A stretch of DNA of 64,000 nt from Algoriphagus boritolerans DSM 17298 = JCM 18970 (GCF_900108085.1 NZ_FNVR01000014.1:36288-100287); one strand, 5' to 3'. Shown: positions 1 through 9,020, counted from the stretch's first letter. Program-made: numbers and translations. Notes: generated from the sequence alone by a model not told the origin.

Positions 1-948
1 GAGCTACTTCAACTGGAAAACAACCCTGAAGCGGCTAATTCAGGAACCCATGAAGTCCCATTCACCCGGGAATTGTTTATTGAGCGGGAAGATTTCAAAG
101 AAGATGGAGGAAAGAATTTCTTCCGACTATCACTGGGAGCTGAAGTTCGTCTGAAAAGTGCCTATATCATCAAAGGTGAATCAGTAATAAAAGATGATTT
201 TGGAAATATCCTTGAAATCCACTGTACTTACGATCCCGAAACCCGATCCGGTAGCGGAACTACAGGCAGTGAGCGAAAAGTAAAGGGAACACTGCACTGG
301 GTTTCGATAGCCCATGCCATCAACGCTGAGGTTAGGGAATATGACCGCTTATTTCTGGACGAGGCGCCTGATGCACACGAGGAAAAAGGATTTATGGAAT
401 TCATCAATCCGGAATCGCTCAAAGTGATCAAGGAAGCTTACTGCGAGCCTTTTTTGGCCAAGGCAACCTTGAATGACAAATTCCAATTCCAGCGATTGGG
501 GTATTTTACGCTTGATCCTGATTCAAAAGATGGCAAATTGGTTTTCAACAAAACCGTTGGGTTAAAGGATACTTGGGCTAAGCAAAACACCCAGACTCCA
601 GTTCAGAATCAGCCAAAAACTCAGAATCAGCCCTCCCCTCAAGGCGAGAGAAAAGCATTGAATGAAATTCAGCAGATAGGCAAAAAGCTGACGAATCTTT
701 CCGGAGAAAAGCTTGAAACGGCGATGAATTCTATCAAAGAATTTGCTGAAGAGGTGACCTATGAGGAATTAGAACCACTTTTTGGTACTGCTGCCAAAAA
801 GGTAGGAACTCGAATTGCCGTGCTTCTTTCGGTGGGAGTTTTGATTAAAAATGGCCAGGCAAAAACTCAGGCTATTTTAGATTTTATCGAATCAGGAAAA
901 GCGGATGAAAATGAGATTCTTAGGGCTGAGGCTGAAAAAATAGGTTGA
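1..948 (+). CDS. glnS: Glutaminyl-tRNA synthetase, C-terminal part (5' truncated by window edge)
   Basis: This cytoplasmic class I synthetase charges tRNA-Gln with glutamine. The frame is open from the first base, so the catalytic N-terminal half lies outside the window. What is visible is the anticodon-binding beta-barrel region, with the family motifs EREDF, KVKGTLHWVS, YDRLF and FQRLGYF. It is followed by a Gln/Pro-rich linker (PVQNQPKTQNQPSPQ, about 200 residues in) and an extra alpha-helical domain of about 100 residues. That tail resembles the GatB/YqeY-type appendages found on some GlnRS proteins, a resemblance judged by eye. A strong hairpin terminator lies just downstream. The family call is firm; the tail domain is tentative. 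Confidence 0.93.
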   Translation, partial: ELLQLENNPEAANSGTHEVPFTRELFIEREDFKEDGGKNFFRLSLGAEVRLKSAYIIKGESVIKDDFGNILEIHCTYDPETRSGSGTTGSERKVKGTLHWVSIAHAINAEVREYDRLFLDEAPDAHEEKGFMEFINPESLKVIKEAYCEPFLAKATLNDKFQFQRLGYFTLDPDSKDGKLVFNKTVGLKDTWAKQNTQTPVQNQPKTQNQPSPQGERKALNEIQQIGKKLTNLSGEKLETAMNSIKEFAEEVTYEELEPLFGTAAKKVGTRIAVLLSVGVLIKNGQAKTQAILDFIESGKADENEILRAEAEKIG

Positions 949-975
949 TACTAAGTTGATTTTAAAGTATTAAAC

Positions 976-1016
976 AGACCTGTTAGGTTTTGAAAACCTG
1001 GCAGGTCTTATTTTTT
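976..1016 (+). terminator. Terminator hairpin after glnS
   Basis: Two 16-base arms (976-991 and 993-1008) pair around a single-base centre. The two non-Watson-Crick positions are G-U wobbles in RNA, so the stem is continuous. A T-rich tract (1009-1016) follows, as in an intrinsic terminator. From memory, the arm sequence (AGACCTG..AGGTTTT) resembles a palindrome scattered through many Bacteroidota intergenic regions, so it may also be a repeat element. Confidence 0.75.
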
Positions 1017-1483
1017 GAACCATTAAAGAAGTTGAGGGATTTAAGGTTTTGCCATATTGTCTTGTTCTTCCTTCCACACTATCCTGCGTCTCCAGACGCT
1101 GGATTTGATTATAGGGAAAGAGCTGCTTTCATAAAACCGCCGAAAAAAAGTTCCCCCAGATTTTCGCTGAAAAAGAAGCAGATTGACACAGATTATAAAA
1201 ACACAGATTTGTCCTAAGTCACAAATAGCTGTTAGTTTTTTATAGTACACAAATGCTGCTTTCGGAAAAGCAGTTTACCATGTAACAAAGAAAAGCAGCA
1301 TAATTAGCTATTCTAAATTCCCTTAATTTCTCAACAGTGAAAACCATTCCAAATGGTAAAAATAAAAAACGCTGCCTAAGGAGAAGCAGCAAATTAATTG
1401 AAAAATTGAAAGATTTGAGTATTGAAAAATTAGTACGAAGTTCAATTCAATATTCGCCATTTTACAAAATGAATTGAAAGAAG
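1017..1483. repeat. Gene-free region with short palindromes and AT-rich repeats
   Basis: No convincing gene is present. The stretch holds a run of CAGATT units (CAGATTTTCGCTG, then CAGATTGACACAGATT and ACACAGATT, 1158-1210). There is also an inverted pair ATGCTGCTTT/AAAGCAGCAT (1253-1262 and 1292-1301). AT-rich TTGAAAAATT-type units at about 1395-1430 reappear in inverted orientation at about 1541-1578, next to the iorB stop. All short frames here lack recognisable protein features. Confidence 0.5.
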
Positions 1484-1516
1484 AAAAGCCTCCAAACTTG
1501 ATTTTGGAGGCTTTTT
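1484..1516. terminator. Bidirectional terminator downstream of iorB
   Basis: Perfect 13-bp arms (1484-1496 and 1503-1515) enclose a 6-base loop. A-rich and T-rich flanks would give a U-tract in either direction. It can end transcription of the minus-strand dehydrogenase operon and any readthrough from glnS. Confidence 0.8.
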
Positions 1517-1579
1517 GCATTTTGATTAGTTTAGGATGGAATCAATTTTCAAATTTTTCAATCTCGTAATTTTTCAATC

Positions 1580-3745
1580 CTAGGCTCGACGAATTTCCAG
1601 CTTAATATCCGAGAATTCCTTTTGCTCGATGAATGGTTGACTTCTGAGCCTTCTTCCTGTGGCAGAGAAGATCGCATTGGCAATCGCCCCACCTGTGGGA
1701 GGAAGAGCCGGCTCGCCCAATCCAGTCGGATCAAAGCCAGTATCCAAGAAATGCGTGTCGATTTCCGGAACTTCTTTCATTCGGATCAGACGGTAAGAAT
1801 CAAAGTTTTTCTGCTTGGGCACTCCGTTTTCGAAAGTCAGGTTGCCATACATAGCATGTCCCATTCCGTCCACTATTCCGCCACGGACTTGGTGATTGGC
1901 ACCGGTTGGATTTACGACCATACCGCAATCAGTCACCGCTGTTACCTTTTTGAGAACCGGACTTCCGCCTTCCATGACTATATCAGCCACTTGGGCTACA
2001 TAGGATCTGTGTGAGTAATAGACGCTAAATCCTTGTTTCACATTGGGGTCTTTACCCCAATTTGATTTTTCAGCTGCTGCTTTTACCACGCCAATCATCC
2101 GATCCACGTCATATCCCAATTCTCCTCCAACAGGAGAAGTTTTGGCCTGCTGTAATAAATCCAATCGGAACTGAACAGGATCTTTGCCAGCCGCAAGCGC
2201 TACCTCATCCAGGAAACTTTGCTCTGCGTAAGCCAAGAAATTGGTGATTGGAGCTCTCCAGGCATTGGTAGTAATACTTGACTTGTGTTCAATACTTTCG
2301 ATCAGGACATTTTCTACTGCACCCGAAGGAAAGTTGTTCTCACGCGTACAGTTTCCGGCATTCATTCCAACACCTCGCAGTTTGTAGGCAATCATATTTC
2401 CAGAAGCATCCAATCCTGCCTCAAATCTATACCTTACTGCCGGACGATAGGCACCACCGGTAAGTTCATCTTCACGACTCCAGGTCACTTTGACAGGTGC
2501 ATTCATAGCTCTGGAAACTTCCACTGCTTCCTCGACAAAATCCGCACGAAGTCTTCGGCCAAACCCACCTCCAAGTCGGGTAATTTCCACGGTGATATTT
2601 TCGGGTGGAATTCCCAGAAGTTGCGCTGTGGCTTGTCTTGCCCTGTCTGGAGTTTGAGTAGGACCAATAAGTTCCACTTTGTCTCCTTGTACGTGCGCGA
2701 AAAAATTCTCAGGCTCCATTGGCGAGTGGGCAACGAAAGGACACTGATATTCGGCAGTTACTACTTGAGCTGCATTTTTTATGGCAGCATCGAAATCCCC
2801 GTCTTTTCGCTTTACTTCCCCTTTACCGTTCGCCATCAATTCAGCGAAAATCCGATCATGGTCGGCTGTACTTTCTACTGCACCATCCGGTTCATAATCG
2901 ATCCGAAGGAGCTTTTTAGCTTTCATCAGTGGCCAGGTAGACTCACCTACCACTGCTACGCTAGTTCCAAAGGTGACCACATCTTTTACTCCTGAGACTC
3001 CTCTTGCTGCCGAGTCATCGACGGATTTGATTTTCATTCCAAAAGGAGCCCGCTGAATCATGGCATGCAGCATTCCCTCACGGTAAAAATCCAAGCCGTA
3101 CATGGGTTTTCCGGTGTACATTTCTTTGGCATCCACATTTTTCACAGCTGTGCCAATGATTTTGAAATCCTTTTTGTCTTTCAAAGTCACTTCCTCAGGA
3201 GCAGTCATGGTGGCTGCTTCAACTACAAACTCACCAAAGTGCCCGGTTTTTCCAGATCCTTTGTGAGAAATTATTCCTTTTTCAACCGTAATTTCAGAAG
3301 CATCCACATTCCATGCTTTTGCGGCAGCAGCTACCAAAACAAACTTGGCAGTTGCTCCCGCCTTTCTCAATCTTTCCCAGCTATGCGGCATCGCACCGGA
3401 TCCACCTGTAAGTTGTCGGTCGTATTTTTCGGTATCAAGGTTTGCCTGTAGTACTCTTACTTTTTCCCAGTCCGCATCCAATTCTTCGGCTACGACCATC
3501 GGAAAAGAAGTTTTGATATTTTGACCTAATTCCGGATTTGGAGAATAAATCACCACGTCACCTGTCGGCGATATGGATAAATAGCTGTTAAAAGATTTCG
3601 CCTGCGAGAGAATTTCATCGGTACTGAGAACTTCCATTTTGGGAGAATCACAACTATACCAGCTGAATCCAATGACTAATCCACCGACAGATGTTCCTGC
3701 TATTTTGAGGAAGTCTCTCCTACTTGCTTTTGTTAGTGTTGCCAT
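1580..3745 (-). CDS. Xanthine dehydrogenase-family molybdopterin-binding subunit, Tat-exported (IorB-like)
   Basis: Large catalytic subunit of a periplasmic molybdenum hydroxylase of the isoquinoline 1-oxidoreductase/aldehyde dehydrogenase type. It would oxidise an N-heterocycle or aldehyde and pass electrons to the 2Fe-2S partner. A twin-arginine signal (SRRDFLKIAG, residues 8-17) precedes a hydrophobic stretch. Molybdopterin-domain motifs are seen: GGGFGRR mid-protein, and near the C-terminus GLGEPALPPTGG, which carries the expected catalytic Glu. Length (721 aa) fits single-chain IorB proteins. Its start lies 2 bases after the stop of the 2Fe-2S subunit gene, so the two are co-transcribed and probably translationally coupled. 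The true substrate cannot be read from sequence. No cytochrome c subunit gene is adjacent. Confidence 0.9.
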   Translation of the reverse strand: MATLTKASRRDFLKIAGTSVGGLVIGFSWYSCDSPKMEVLSTDEILSQAKSFNSYLSISPTGDVVIYSPNPELGQNIKTSFPMVVAEELDADWEKVRVLQANLDTEKYDRQLTGGSGAMPHSWERLRKAGATAKFVLVAAAAKAWNVDASEITVEKGIISHKGSGKTGHFGEFVVEAATMTAPEEVTLKDKKDFKIIGTAVKNVDAKEMYTGKPMYGLDFYREGMLHAMIQRAPFGMKIKSVDDSAARGVSGVKDVVTFGTSVAVVGESTWPLMKAKKLLRIDYEPDGAVESTADHDRIFAELMANGKGEVKRKDGDFDAAIKNAAQVVTAEYQCPFVAHSPMEPENFFAHVQGDKVELIGPTQTPDRARQATAQLLGIPPENITVEITRLGGGFGRRLRADFVEEAVEVSRAMNAPVKVTWSREDELTGGAYRPAVRYRFEAGLDASGNMIAYKLRGVGMNAGNCTRENNFPSGAVENVLIESIEHKSSITTNAWRAPITNFLAYAEQSFLDEVALAAGKDPVQFRLDLLQQAKTSPVGGELGYDVDRMIGVVKAAAEKSNWGKDPNVKQGFSVYYSHRSYVAQVADIVMEGGSPVLKKVTAVTDCGMVVNPTGANHQVRGGIVDGMGHAMYGNLTFENGVPKQKNFDSYRLIRMKEVPEIDTHFLDTGFDPTGLGEPALPPTGGAIANAIFSATGRRLRSQPFIEQKEFSDIKLEIRRA

Positions 3746-3747
3746 GA

Positions 3748-4206
3748 TCAGTTGGTTTTAGCGGCTAAAGCGACTGCTTCACGAATCTTGTGATACGTTC
3801 CGCAGCGGCAGATATTTCGATTCATTGCATTATCAATCTCTTCCATACTTGGGTTGGGATTGTTCTTCAAGAGTGCTGCGGCAGTCATTATTTGACCAGA
3901 CTGGCAGTAACCACACTGTGCCACATCGACCTCCTCCCAAGCCTTTTGAACTGGATGATCTCCCCTTTCAGAAAGACCTTCGATCGTTACCACTTCTGAA
4001 TTCCCTACACTGGACACGGGTGTCATGCAGGAAAAAGTAGCATTACCATTGATGTGCACGGTACAGGCACCGCACTGTGCGATTCCACAGCTGAATTTGG
4101 TACCGACTAGTCCCAAATGATCCCGAAGAACCCACAAAAGTGGGGTATCGTCTTCTACATCGACGGAATGGGACTTTCCATTGATTTTCAGATTAAAGTT
4201 TGCCAT
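3748..4206 (-). CDS. 2Fe-2S electron-transfer subunit of the molybdenum dehydrogenase (IorA-like)
   Basis: This 152-residue protein carries both iron-sulfur clusters of the hydroxylase complex. The plant-ferredoxin-type N-terminal cluster uses C40, C45, C48 and C60. The helical C-terminal cluster uses C98, C101, C133 and C135 (motifs QCGYCQSGQ and NICRCGTY). It has no signal peptide, so it should fold in the cytoplasm and leave bound to the Tat-signalled large subunit, as is known for such complexes. It is the first gene of the pair. Confidence 0.93.
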   Translation of the reverse strand: MANFNLKINGKSHSVDVEDDTPLLWVLRDHLGLVGTKFSCGIAQCGACTVHINGNATFSCMTPVSSVGNSEVVTIEGLSERGDHPVQKAWEEVDVAQCGYCQSGQIMTAAALLKNNPNPSMEEIDNAMNRNICRCGTYHKIREAVALAAKTN

Positions 4207-4272
4207 GAGTTTTGAGTTTATTCAGAAGCTTAAGTTATAGATAATTTTTTGCTTATCAGATTGGAATTCAAG

Positions 4273-4539
4273 TCAATCGTACTGATTTTGGATGAGTTGC
4301 AATACGAAGGGATGAATGAAAGTTATGAGCCTGGTATTAGGTTCTATTTGAGAAGCATAGGCCAGTACCAATGGAATGGGCCAATTCAAGGATTCTAAAA
4401 AAACGGCCTGTTCAGTTACTTTCTCTTGGAAAAGAAAGGTGCCACTGTGATGTAACATAACCGTACCTAGCCAAAACCTGATCAGTAGAATGGCAGGATT
4501 TAACAGCTTGATTTGGTAAAGTTTAGAAATGCTTTTCAT
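4273..4539 (-). pseudogene. Short DoxX-like membrane protein, probably C-terminally truncated
   Basis: An 88-residue frame starting at an ATG. Residues 14-65 resemble the start of DoxX-family integral membrane proteins: a hydrophobic LLIRFWLGTVML helix followed by WPIPLVLAYASQIE. The family normally continues with FFGG-type transmembrane helices to about 130 residues. Here the similarity ends abruptly after the Glu and only about 22 unrelated residues follow. Neither alternative frame restores the missing helices, which suggests a deletion or a decayed gene. It lies 66 bases upstream of the 2Fe-2S gene on the same strand. It could also be a genuine short protein. Confidence 0.4.
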
Positions 4540-4666
4540 CTAAATGATGTAATCAAGAAATCAATTTCAAACTATTTTAACCAGAAACTCACTTTTTCTG
4601 ACCTGTTTCTTGAAAATTATTTATTTATCTTCGAAGCGATTGTTTTCTTAACAAAACCCTAAACCT

Positions 4667-5815
4667 ATGTCACAAACCATCAAAGCTGCCATCGTAGGCA
4701 CTGGATTCATCGGGCCTGCTCATCTTGAGGCACTTAGAAGATTACCAAATGTCGAAGTTGTTGCCCTTTGCGAAGTCACTCAGGAACTTGCCAATGAAAA
4801 AGCAAAAGTTCTGGGCATTGCTAGAGCCTATACCTTCGATGAAATGTTAAAGCACAACGATATTGACGTAGTTCATATCTGCACTCCTAACTTCCTGCAC
4901 TTTGCACAGGCAAAGGCTGTACTTGAATCCGAAAAGCATGTCATCTGCGAAAAACCACTTGCAGTTAAAATCGAAGAAGCTGAAGAATTAGTAAAAATCG
5001 CTTCGGCAACCGGATTGGTCAATGCCGTCCATTTCAACCTACGCTACTATCCTATGGTCCGTCAGATGAAGACCATGCGAGAAAAGGGTGATTTGGGAAA
5101 AGTTTATTCTGTGATGGGTTCATACCTACAGGATTGGCTTTTCTTCCAAACCGACTACAACTGGAGATTGGAACCGGACAAATCGGGGGATTCCCGCGCA
5201 ATCGCTGACATCGGATCCCACCTACTCGACATCACCGAATATGTGACTGGTCTGAAAATCACCGAAGTCATGGCGGATTTCTCTACAGTTCATAAAACCC
5301 GTCTGAAACCGCTGAAAGCAATAGAGACCTATTCGGATACAAAACTCCAAGCATCGGACTATGCTGAAGTTCCCATCAACACAGAAGATCATGCGACGGT
5401 TTTACTTCGATTTGACAACGGTTCAAAAGGCTCAATCACCGTATCCCAAGTAAGTGCCGGTCGCAAAAACCGACTTAACATAGAAATCGCCGGTTCCAAA
5501 TCCAATTTTGAATTCAATTCAGAGCGTCCGAATGAACTTTGGATCGGCAAGCGGGAGAAAGCCAATGAGGTGTTGATGAAAGATCCAGGATTGACTTATC
5601 CTGAAGCTTCGGCATTGATCAGTTTTCCCGGAGGTCACAACGAGGGATTTCCGGATACTTCCAAGCAAATGTTCAAGGAAGTCTATGCAGCGATTGCTTC
5701 AGGAAAACAACCCGAAAATCCCTCTTTTCCAACATTTGCTAGTGGTTTGAGAGAATTGATTATAAGTGAACGAATTGTAGAAAGTAACAAAAAGCAAGCT
5801 TGGGTGAAAATCTGA
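4667..5815 (+). CDS. Gfo/Idh/MocA-family NAD(P)-dependent oxidoreductase
   Basis: Predicted cytoplasmic sugar or inositol dehydrogenase-type enzyme of 382 residues. The N-terminal Rossmann fold opens with AAIVGTGFIGPAH (dinucleotide-binding GxGxxG). The family signature CEKPLAV, whose Lys is a conserved catalytic residue, lies near residue 100. A downstream DIGSHLLDITEYVTG stretch supplies the conserved His of the substrate domain. The substrate is not predictable: relatives act on glucose-fructose, myo-inositol, scyllo-inosose or glycans. The gene appears monocistronic. A weak promoter-like TATCTTCG lies at 4626-4633. The start is the only sensible ATG. Confidence 0.88.
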   Translation: MSQTIKAAIVGTGFIGPAHLEALRRLPNVEVVALCEVTQELANEKAKVLGIARAYTFDEMLKHNDIDVVHICTPNFLHFAQAKAVLESEKHVICEKPLAVKIEEAEELVKIASATGLVNAVHFNLRYYPMVRQMKTMREKGDLGKVYSVMGSYLQDWLFFQTDYNWRLEPDKSGDSRAIADIGSHLLDITEYVTGLKITEVMADFSTVHKTRLKPLKAIETYSDTKLQASDYAEVPINTEDHATVLLRFDNGSKGSITVSQVSAGRKNRLNIEIAGSKSNFEFNSERPNELWIGKREKANEVLMKDPGLTYPEASALISFPGGHNEGFPDTSKQMFKEVYAAIASGKQPENPSFPTFASGLRELIISERIVESNKKQAWVKI

Positions 5816-5891
5816 AAACCTTTTATCCGATTTGTCAGTAAGCAAACAAGAAAATAATACCATTAACTCTACATTCAAATAAACTGAATCA

Positions 5892-6407
5892 ATGAAAACT
5901 ATCAATTTTAAAAAAAATCTGTTGGCTATTGTTCTAATGGCTTTTGTAGCCTTAGCAGCTAATGCGCAAGAAAAAGCTAGCCCGGCACGTACAGCTGAAG
6001 GAACCGCTGCAGGTTCTAAAATCACCATAAAATACTCATCGCCGGCTGTAAAAGGTCGAGTAATATGGGGTGATCTGGTTCCTCTTGGTCAAGTTTGGAG
6101 AGCAGGGGCAGATGATGCCACTACATTCACTACAGAGAAAGATATTTTGGTCGAAGGGAAAAAACTCCCGGCAGGAACCTATAGCTTCTTTATTATTCCC
6201 GGGGAAACTGAGTCTACATTTATTTTCAATAAGGTAGCAAAGCAGTGGGGTGCCTATAATTATGATGCTAAAGAAGATGCGTTAAGAGTGAATGTTCCTT
6301 CTCAGCAAACCGCTACAATGGAAGAAAGATTGGTCTATGAAGTGAAGCCAGACGGCTTTGAAGTACGATGGGAATACGGAAAAGCTTCTGCTAAAATCGG
6401 TTCCTGA
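5892..6407 (+). CDS. DUF2911-family secreted protein
   Basis: This 171-residue protein has a cleavable Sec signal peptide (hydrophobic LLAIVLMAFVALAANA, likely cleaved before QEKAS). The mature part matches the Bacteroidota DUF2911 family by motifs SSPAVKGR.IWG, LVPLGQVWRAGADDAT, LPAGTYSFFIIPG and QWGAYNY. The biochemical function of the family is unknown. It is expected in the periplasm or at the cell surface. It is followed by a strong terminator, so it ends its transcription unit. It lies 76 bases after the oxidoreductase and may be co-transcribed with it. Confidence 0.87.
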   Translation: MKTINFKKNLLAIVLMAFVALAANAQEKASPARTAEGTAAGSKITIKYSSPAVKGRVIWGDLVPLGQVWRAGADDATTFTTEKDILVEGKKLPAGTYSFFIIPGETESTFIFNKVAKQWGAYNYDAKEDALRVNVPSQQTATMEERLVYEVKPDGFEVRWEYGKASAKIGS

Positions 6408-6439
6408 ATTTTATAAACCTGCATTTCATAAAATAGCCT

Positions 6440-6473
6440 AAAAAGCCACCGAGTTAACGCTTGGTGGCTTTTT
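6440..6473 (+). terminator. Intrinsic terminator after the DUF2911 gene
   Basis: A 14-bp stem (6440-6453 with 6460-6473, one G-U pair) has a 6-base loop and ends in a run of six T residues. It is a textbook rho-independent terminator between the DUF2911 gene and hrpB. Confidence 0.88.
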
Positions 6474-6519
6474 TATGCTCTTTTTTGACAGGTTAATTAG
6501 CAAGCGATTGCTGATACCT

Positions 6520-6527
6520 TAATTTTG
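6520..6527 (+). promoter_or_regulatory. Candidate -7 element (TAATTTTG) for hrpB
   Basis: An exact match to the Bacteroidota -7 consensus TAnnTTTG. It ends only 6 bases before the hrpB ATG at 6534, so a transcript from it would have almost no 5' leader. No clear -33 TTG at the ideal distance was found, hence moderate confidence. Confidence 0.4.
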
Positions 6528-6533
6528 TAACGC

Positions 6534-9020
6534 ATGTCTGAATTTAATCCGTTTTCCTTTGATCTTCCGGTTGCCGAGATCATTCCTGAGGTCAAAAATC
6601 AACTTTCTCAATCAAACTCTTTAATCATCCAAGCCCCTCCCGGAGCTGGGAAGAGTACGCTTTTGCCATTGACATTTTTGGATGAACCTTGGCTTGAAGG
6701 AAAGAAAATCCTTATGCTTGAACCGAGGAGATTGGCGACAAAAAGCATTGCCCAGCGGATGGCAAGCATGCTTGGCGAGGATCTTGGCGACACCATTGGA
6801 TATAGAATCCGTTTTGAATCCTCGATATCCGCCAAAACAAAAATCGAAGTAATCACCGAAGGAATCCTCACCCGAATGATGCATTCGGACAATGCATTGG
6901 AAAATGTCGGTTTGGTCATATTTGACGAGTTTCATGAGCGAAATCTCCACTCTGAAGTTGCTTTGGCACTTTGTCGGGAGATTCAGCAAGTGCTTCGTCC
7001 TGACCTCCGAATTTTATTGATGTCGGCTACAATTGATGCGGAGCAGCTTTCCCGACTTTTAGGTGCCAAAGTCATCCAAAGTCAAGGCAGGCAATTTCCC
7101 GTCGAGGTCAATTACCTGAGCGAGATTGATGAATTTGCTATCGGGGAAGATGCGGCACGACAAATAATCCCGCTTACCAAAAAGCATGAAGGTGATTTTT
7201 TGGTCTTTTTGCCTGGACAGGGAGAAATCAAGAAAACAGAACAAATCCTTAAAAAGGCCCTGCCTGACACGGTTGTGGTGCCACTTTTCGGTCAGCTATC
7301 TCCATCGGAGCAAAATCGCGCTATGCTACCTCACCCTTCGGGAAAGCGGAAAATCGTGCTATCCACTGATATCGCCGAGACTTCTTTGACCATAGAAGGG
7401 ATCAAAGTTGTGGTCGATTCCGGATTTGCGAAATCCAATCGGTTTGACGCTAGATCGGGTCTTTCCCGTCTGGTTCTGCACCGGATCAGCAAGGATTCTG
7501 CCGATCAGCGGAGTGGACGAGCGGGACGTTTGACCGCCGGTCATTCCTATCGGCTTTGGTCTAAAGCTACGCAAGGGCAGCTGCCAGAATACCGTGTCCC
7601 GGAGCTTATGGAGGCTGATTTAACAGCTTTGGTATTGGATATGAAAGCTTGGGGAAAACAAGAAATCCGATCCATGACCTGGCTGACGCCTCCTCCGGCA
7701 GGTACTTTGGCTTTGGCGGAGAAAACACTGGAAGCCATTGATGCAATTGCCGAGGGTAACTTGACTGAGCACGGAAAAGAAATCCATCAGGTGCCCTGTC
7801 ATCCTCGCATCGCGCATATGTTGCTCTTTGCCAAGCGAATGGATCAGCTTGGCTTGGCTACGGATATTGCCGCTGTTTTAGAGGAAAGAGACCCACTTCC
7901 ACAGGATTCGGGTGTGGATTTGAATTTGAGAATTGAAGCACTTCGAAGATTCCGAAGTCGTGGTGTAAACCTGGCTAGAATCAAGAAGATCGAAAAAGTA
8001 GCTAGTCAATATCGGAGGATGTTTGGAATCCAGCCTGAGAATGAACCAGTGGATCCCTGGCAGACGGGTTTGCTTTTGGCCTATGCATATCCCGAACGGA
8101 TTGCCGCTGCGAGACCGGGAAACAATGCGCAATTTCAGCTTTCAAATGGAAAAATAGCCCAAATCGGGCATCGGGATGACTTGGCACATGAACCATGGCT
8201 GGCAGTGGCCCACGTAGATGCCCGGGAGGGAATGGGAAAAATCTGGCTTGCGGCTCCTTTGAATCCCAAAGATCTGGCTCCCCTGCTTAAAACCCGTGAA
8301 GTGTTGGAATGGGACCGGAAAAAAGGTGGCTTGATAGCCCTGTCCGAGGTTCGGATTGGATCGATTGTCCTTGGGACAAGACCGCTTCAGAAGTTTGATA
8401 AAGTCTCCGCCAAAACAGCGATTTTGGAAGCGATTGCTGAGGACGGAGAAATGCTGTTGGATTTTAACCAGAAAGTTGAACAATTGATTTTTCGGGTACA
8501 ATCGTTAAACAAGTGGAATTCCGATCAGAATTGGCCTTTTTGGACTAGTGAATCCCTGTGCTTGAATGCTAAAGACTGGCTTGAACCGTATTTGGATCAT
8601 GTGACAAAAAACGAGGAACTGAAGAAGCTTGATTTATTTTCTATTCTCCTTCATACTCTTTCTTTTGAGCAACAACAAGTGCTAGATGATCTAGCACCAA
8701 GCCATTTAACTGTTCCTTCAGGAAGTCAGATTCCTATTGAATACAAGTCAGAAGGCGAGACTCCCCTCCTGTCGGTCCGGCTTCAGGAGCTTTTTGGACT
8801 ACTGGAAACACCAAAAGTAAACGATGGGAAAGTTCCTGTCTTAATTGAATTACTATCGCCCGGCTATAAATCGGTCCAACTGACCCAAGACTTAAAGAGT
8901 TTTTGGGCAAATGGCTATTTCGAAGTAAAAAAGGAACTGAAAAGACGCTACCCAAAACATGAGTGGCCTGAAGATCCAATCAGCGCTGAAGCAGTCCGAG
9001 GAGTAAAAAAAAGAGTCTGA
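6534..9020 (+). CDS. hrpB: ATP-dependent helicase HrpB
   Basis: A DEAH-box superfamily 2 helicase of 828 residues, the full length of the HrpB family. Motif I is APPGAGKST (about residue 34), motif II is DEFHER, motif III is LLMSATID, and motif VI is DQRSGRAGR. The HA2 domain and the HrpB-type C-terminal domain follow (ending GYFEVKKELKRRYPKHEWP). HrpB proteins are cytoplasmic RNA helicases of poorly defined role. The gene stands alone after a terminator. Its TGA is immediately followed by the stop of the convergent gene, leaving no intergenic base. Confidence 0.95.
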   Translation: MSEFNPFSFDLPVAEIIPEVKNQLSQSNSLIIQAPPGAGKSTLLPLTFLDEPWLEGKKILMLEPRRLATKSIAQRMASMLGEDLGDTIGYRIRFESSISAKTKIEVITEGILTRMMHSDNALENVGLVIFDEFHERNLHSEVALALCREIQQVLRPDLRILLMSATIDAEQLSRLLGAKVIQSQGRQFPVEVNYLSEIDEFAIGEDAARQIIPLTKKHEGDFLVFLPGQGEIKKTEQILKKALPDTVVVPLFGQLSPSEQNRAMLPHPSGKRKIVLSTDIAETSLTIEGIKVVVDSGFAKSNRFDARSGLSRLVLHRISKDSADQRSGRAGRLTAGHSYRLWSKATQGQLPEYRVPELMEADLTALVLDMKAWGKQEIRSMTWLTPPPAGTLALAEKTLEAIDAIAEGNLTEHGKEIHQVPCHPRIAHMLLFAKRMDQLGLATDIAAVLEERDPLPQDSGVDLNLRIEALRRFRSRGVNLARIKKIEKVASQYRRMFGIQPENEPVDPWQTGLLLAYAYPERIAAARPGNNAQFQLSNGKIAQIGHRDDLAHEPWLAVAHVDAREGMGKIWLAAPLNPKDLAPLLKTREVLEWDRKKGGLIALSEVRIGSIVLGTRPLQKFDKVSAKTAILEAIAEDGEMLLDFNQKVEQLIFRVQSLNKWNSDQNWPFWTSESLCLNAKDWLEPYLDHVTKNEELKKLDLFSILLHTLSFEQQQVLDDLAPSHLTVPSGSQIPIEYKSEGETPLLSVRLQELFGLLETPKVNDGKVPVLIELLSPGYKSVQLTQDLKSFWANGYFEVKKELKRRYPKHEWPEDPISAEAVRGVKKRV

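Noticed and set aside
990..1250. Small ORFs on both strands in the glnS-iorB gap
   Set aside because: They overlap palindromes and low-complexity repeats and show no protein features.
2285..2995. 236-residue plus-strand ORF inside the molybdenum dehydrogenase gene
   Set aside because: Antisense shadow of a well-supported gene; composition odd and no family motif.
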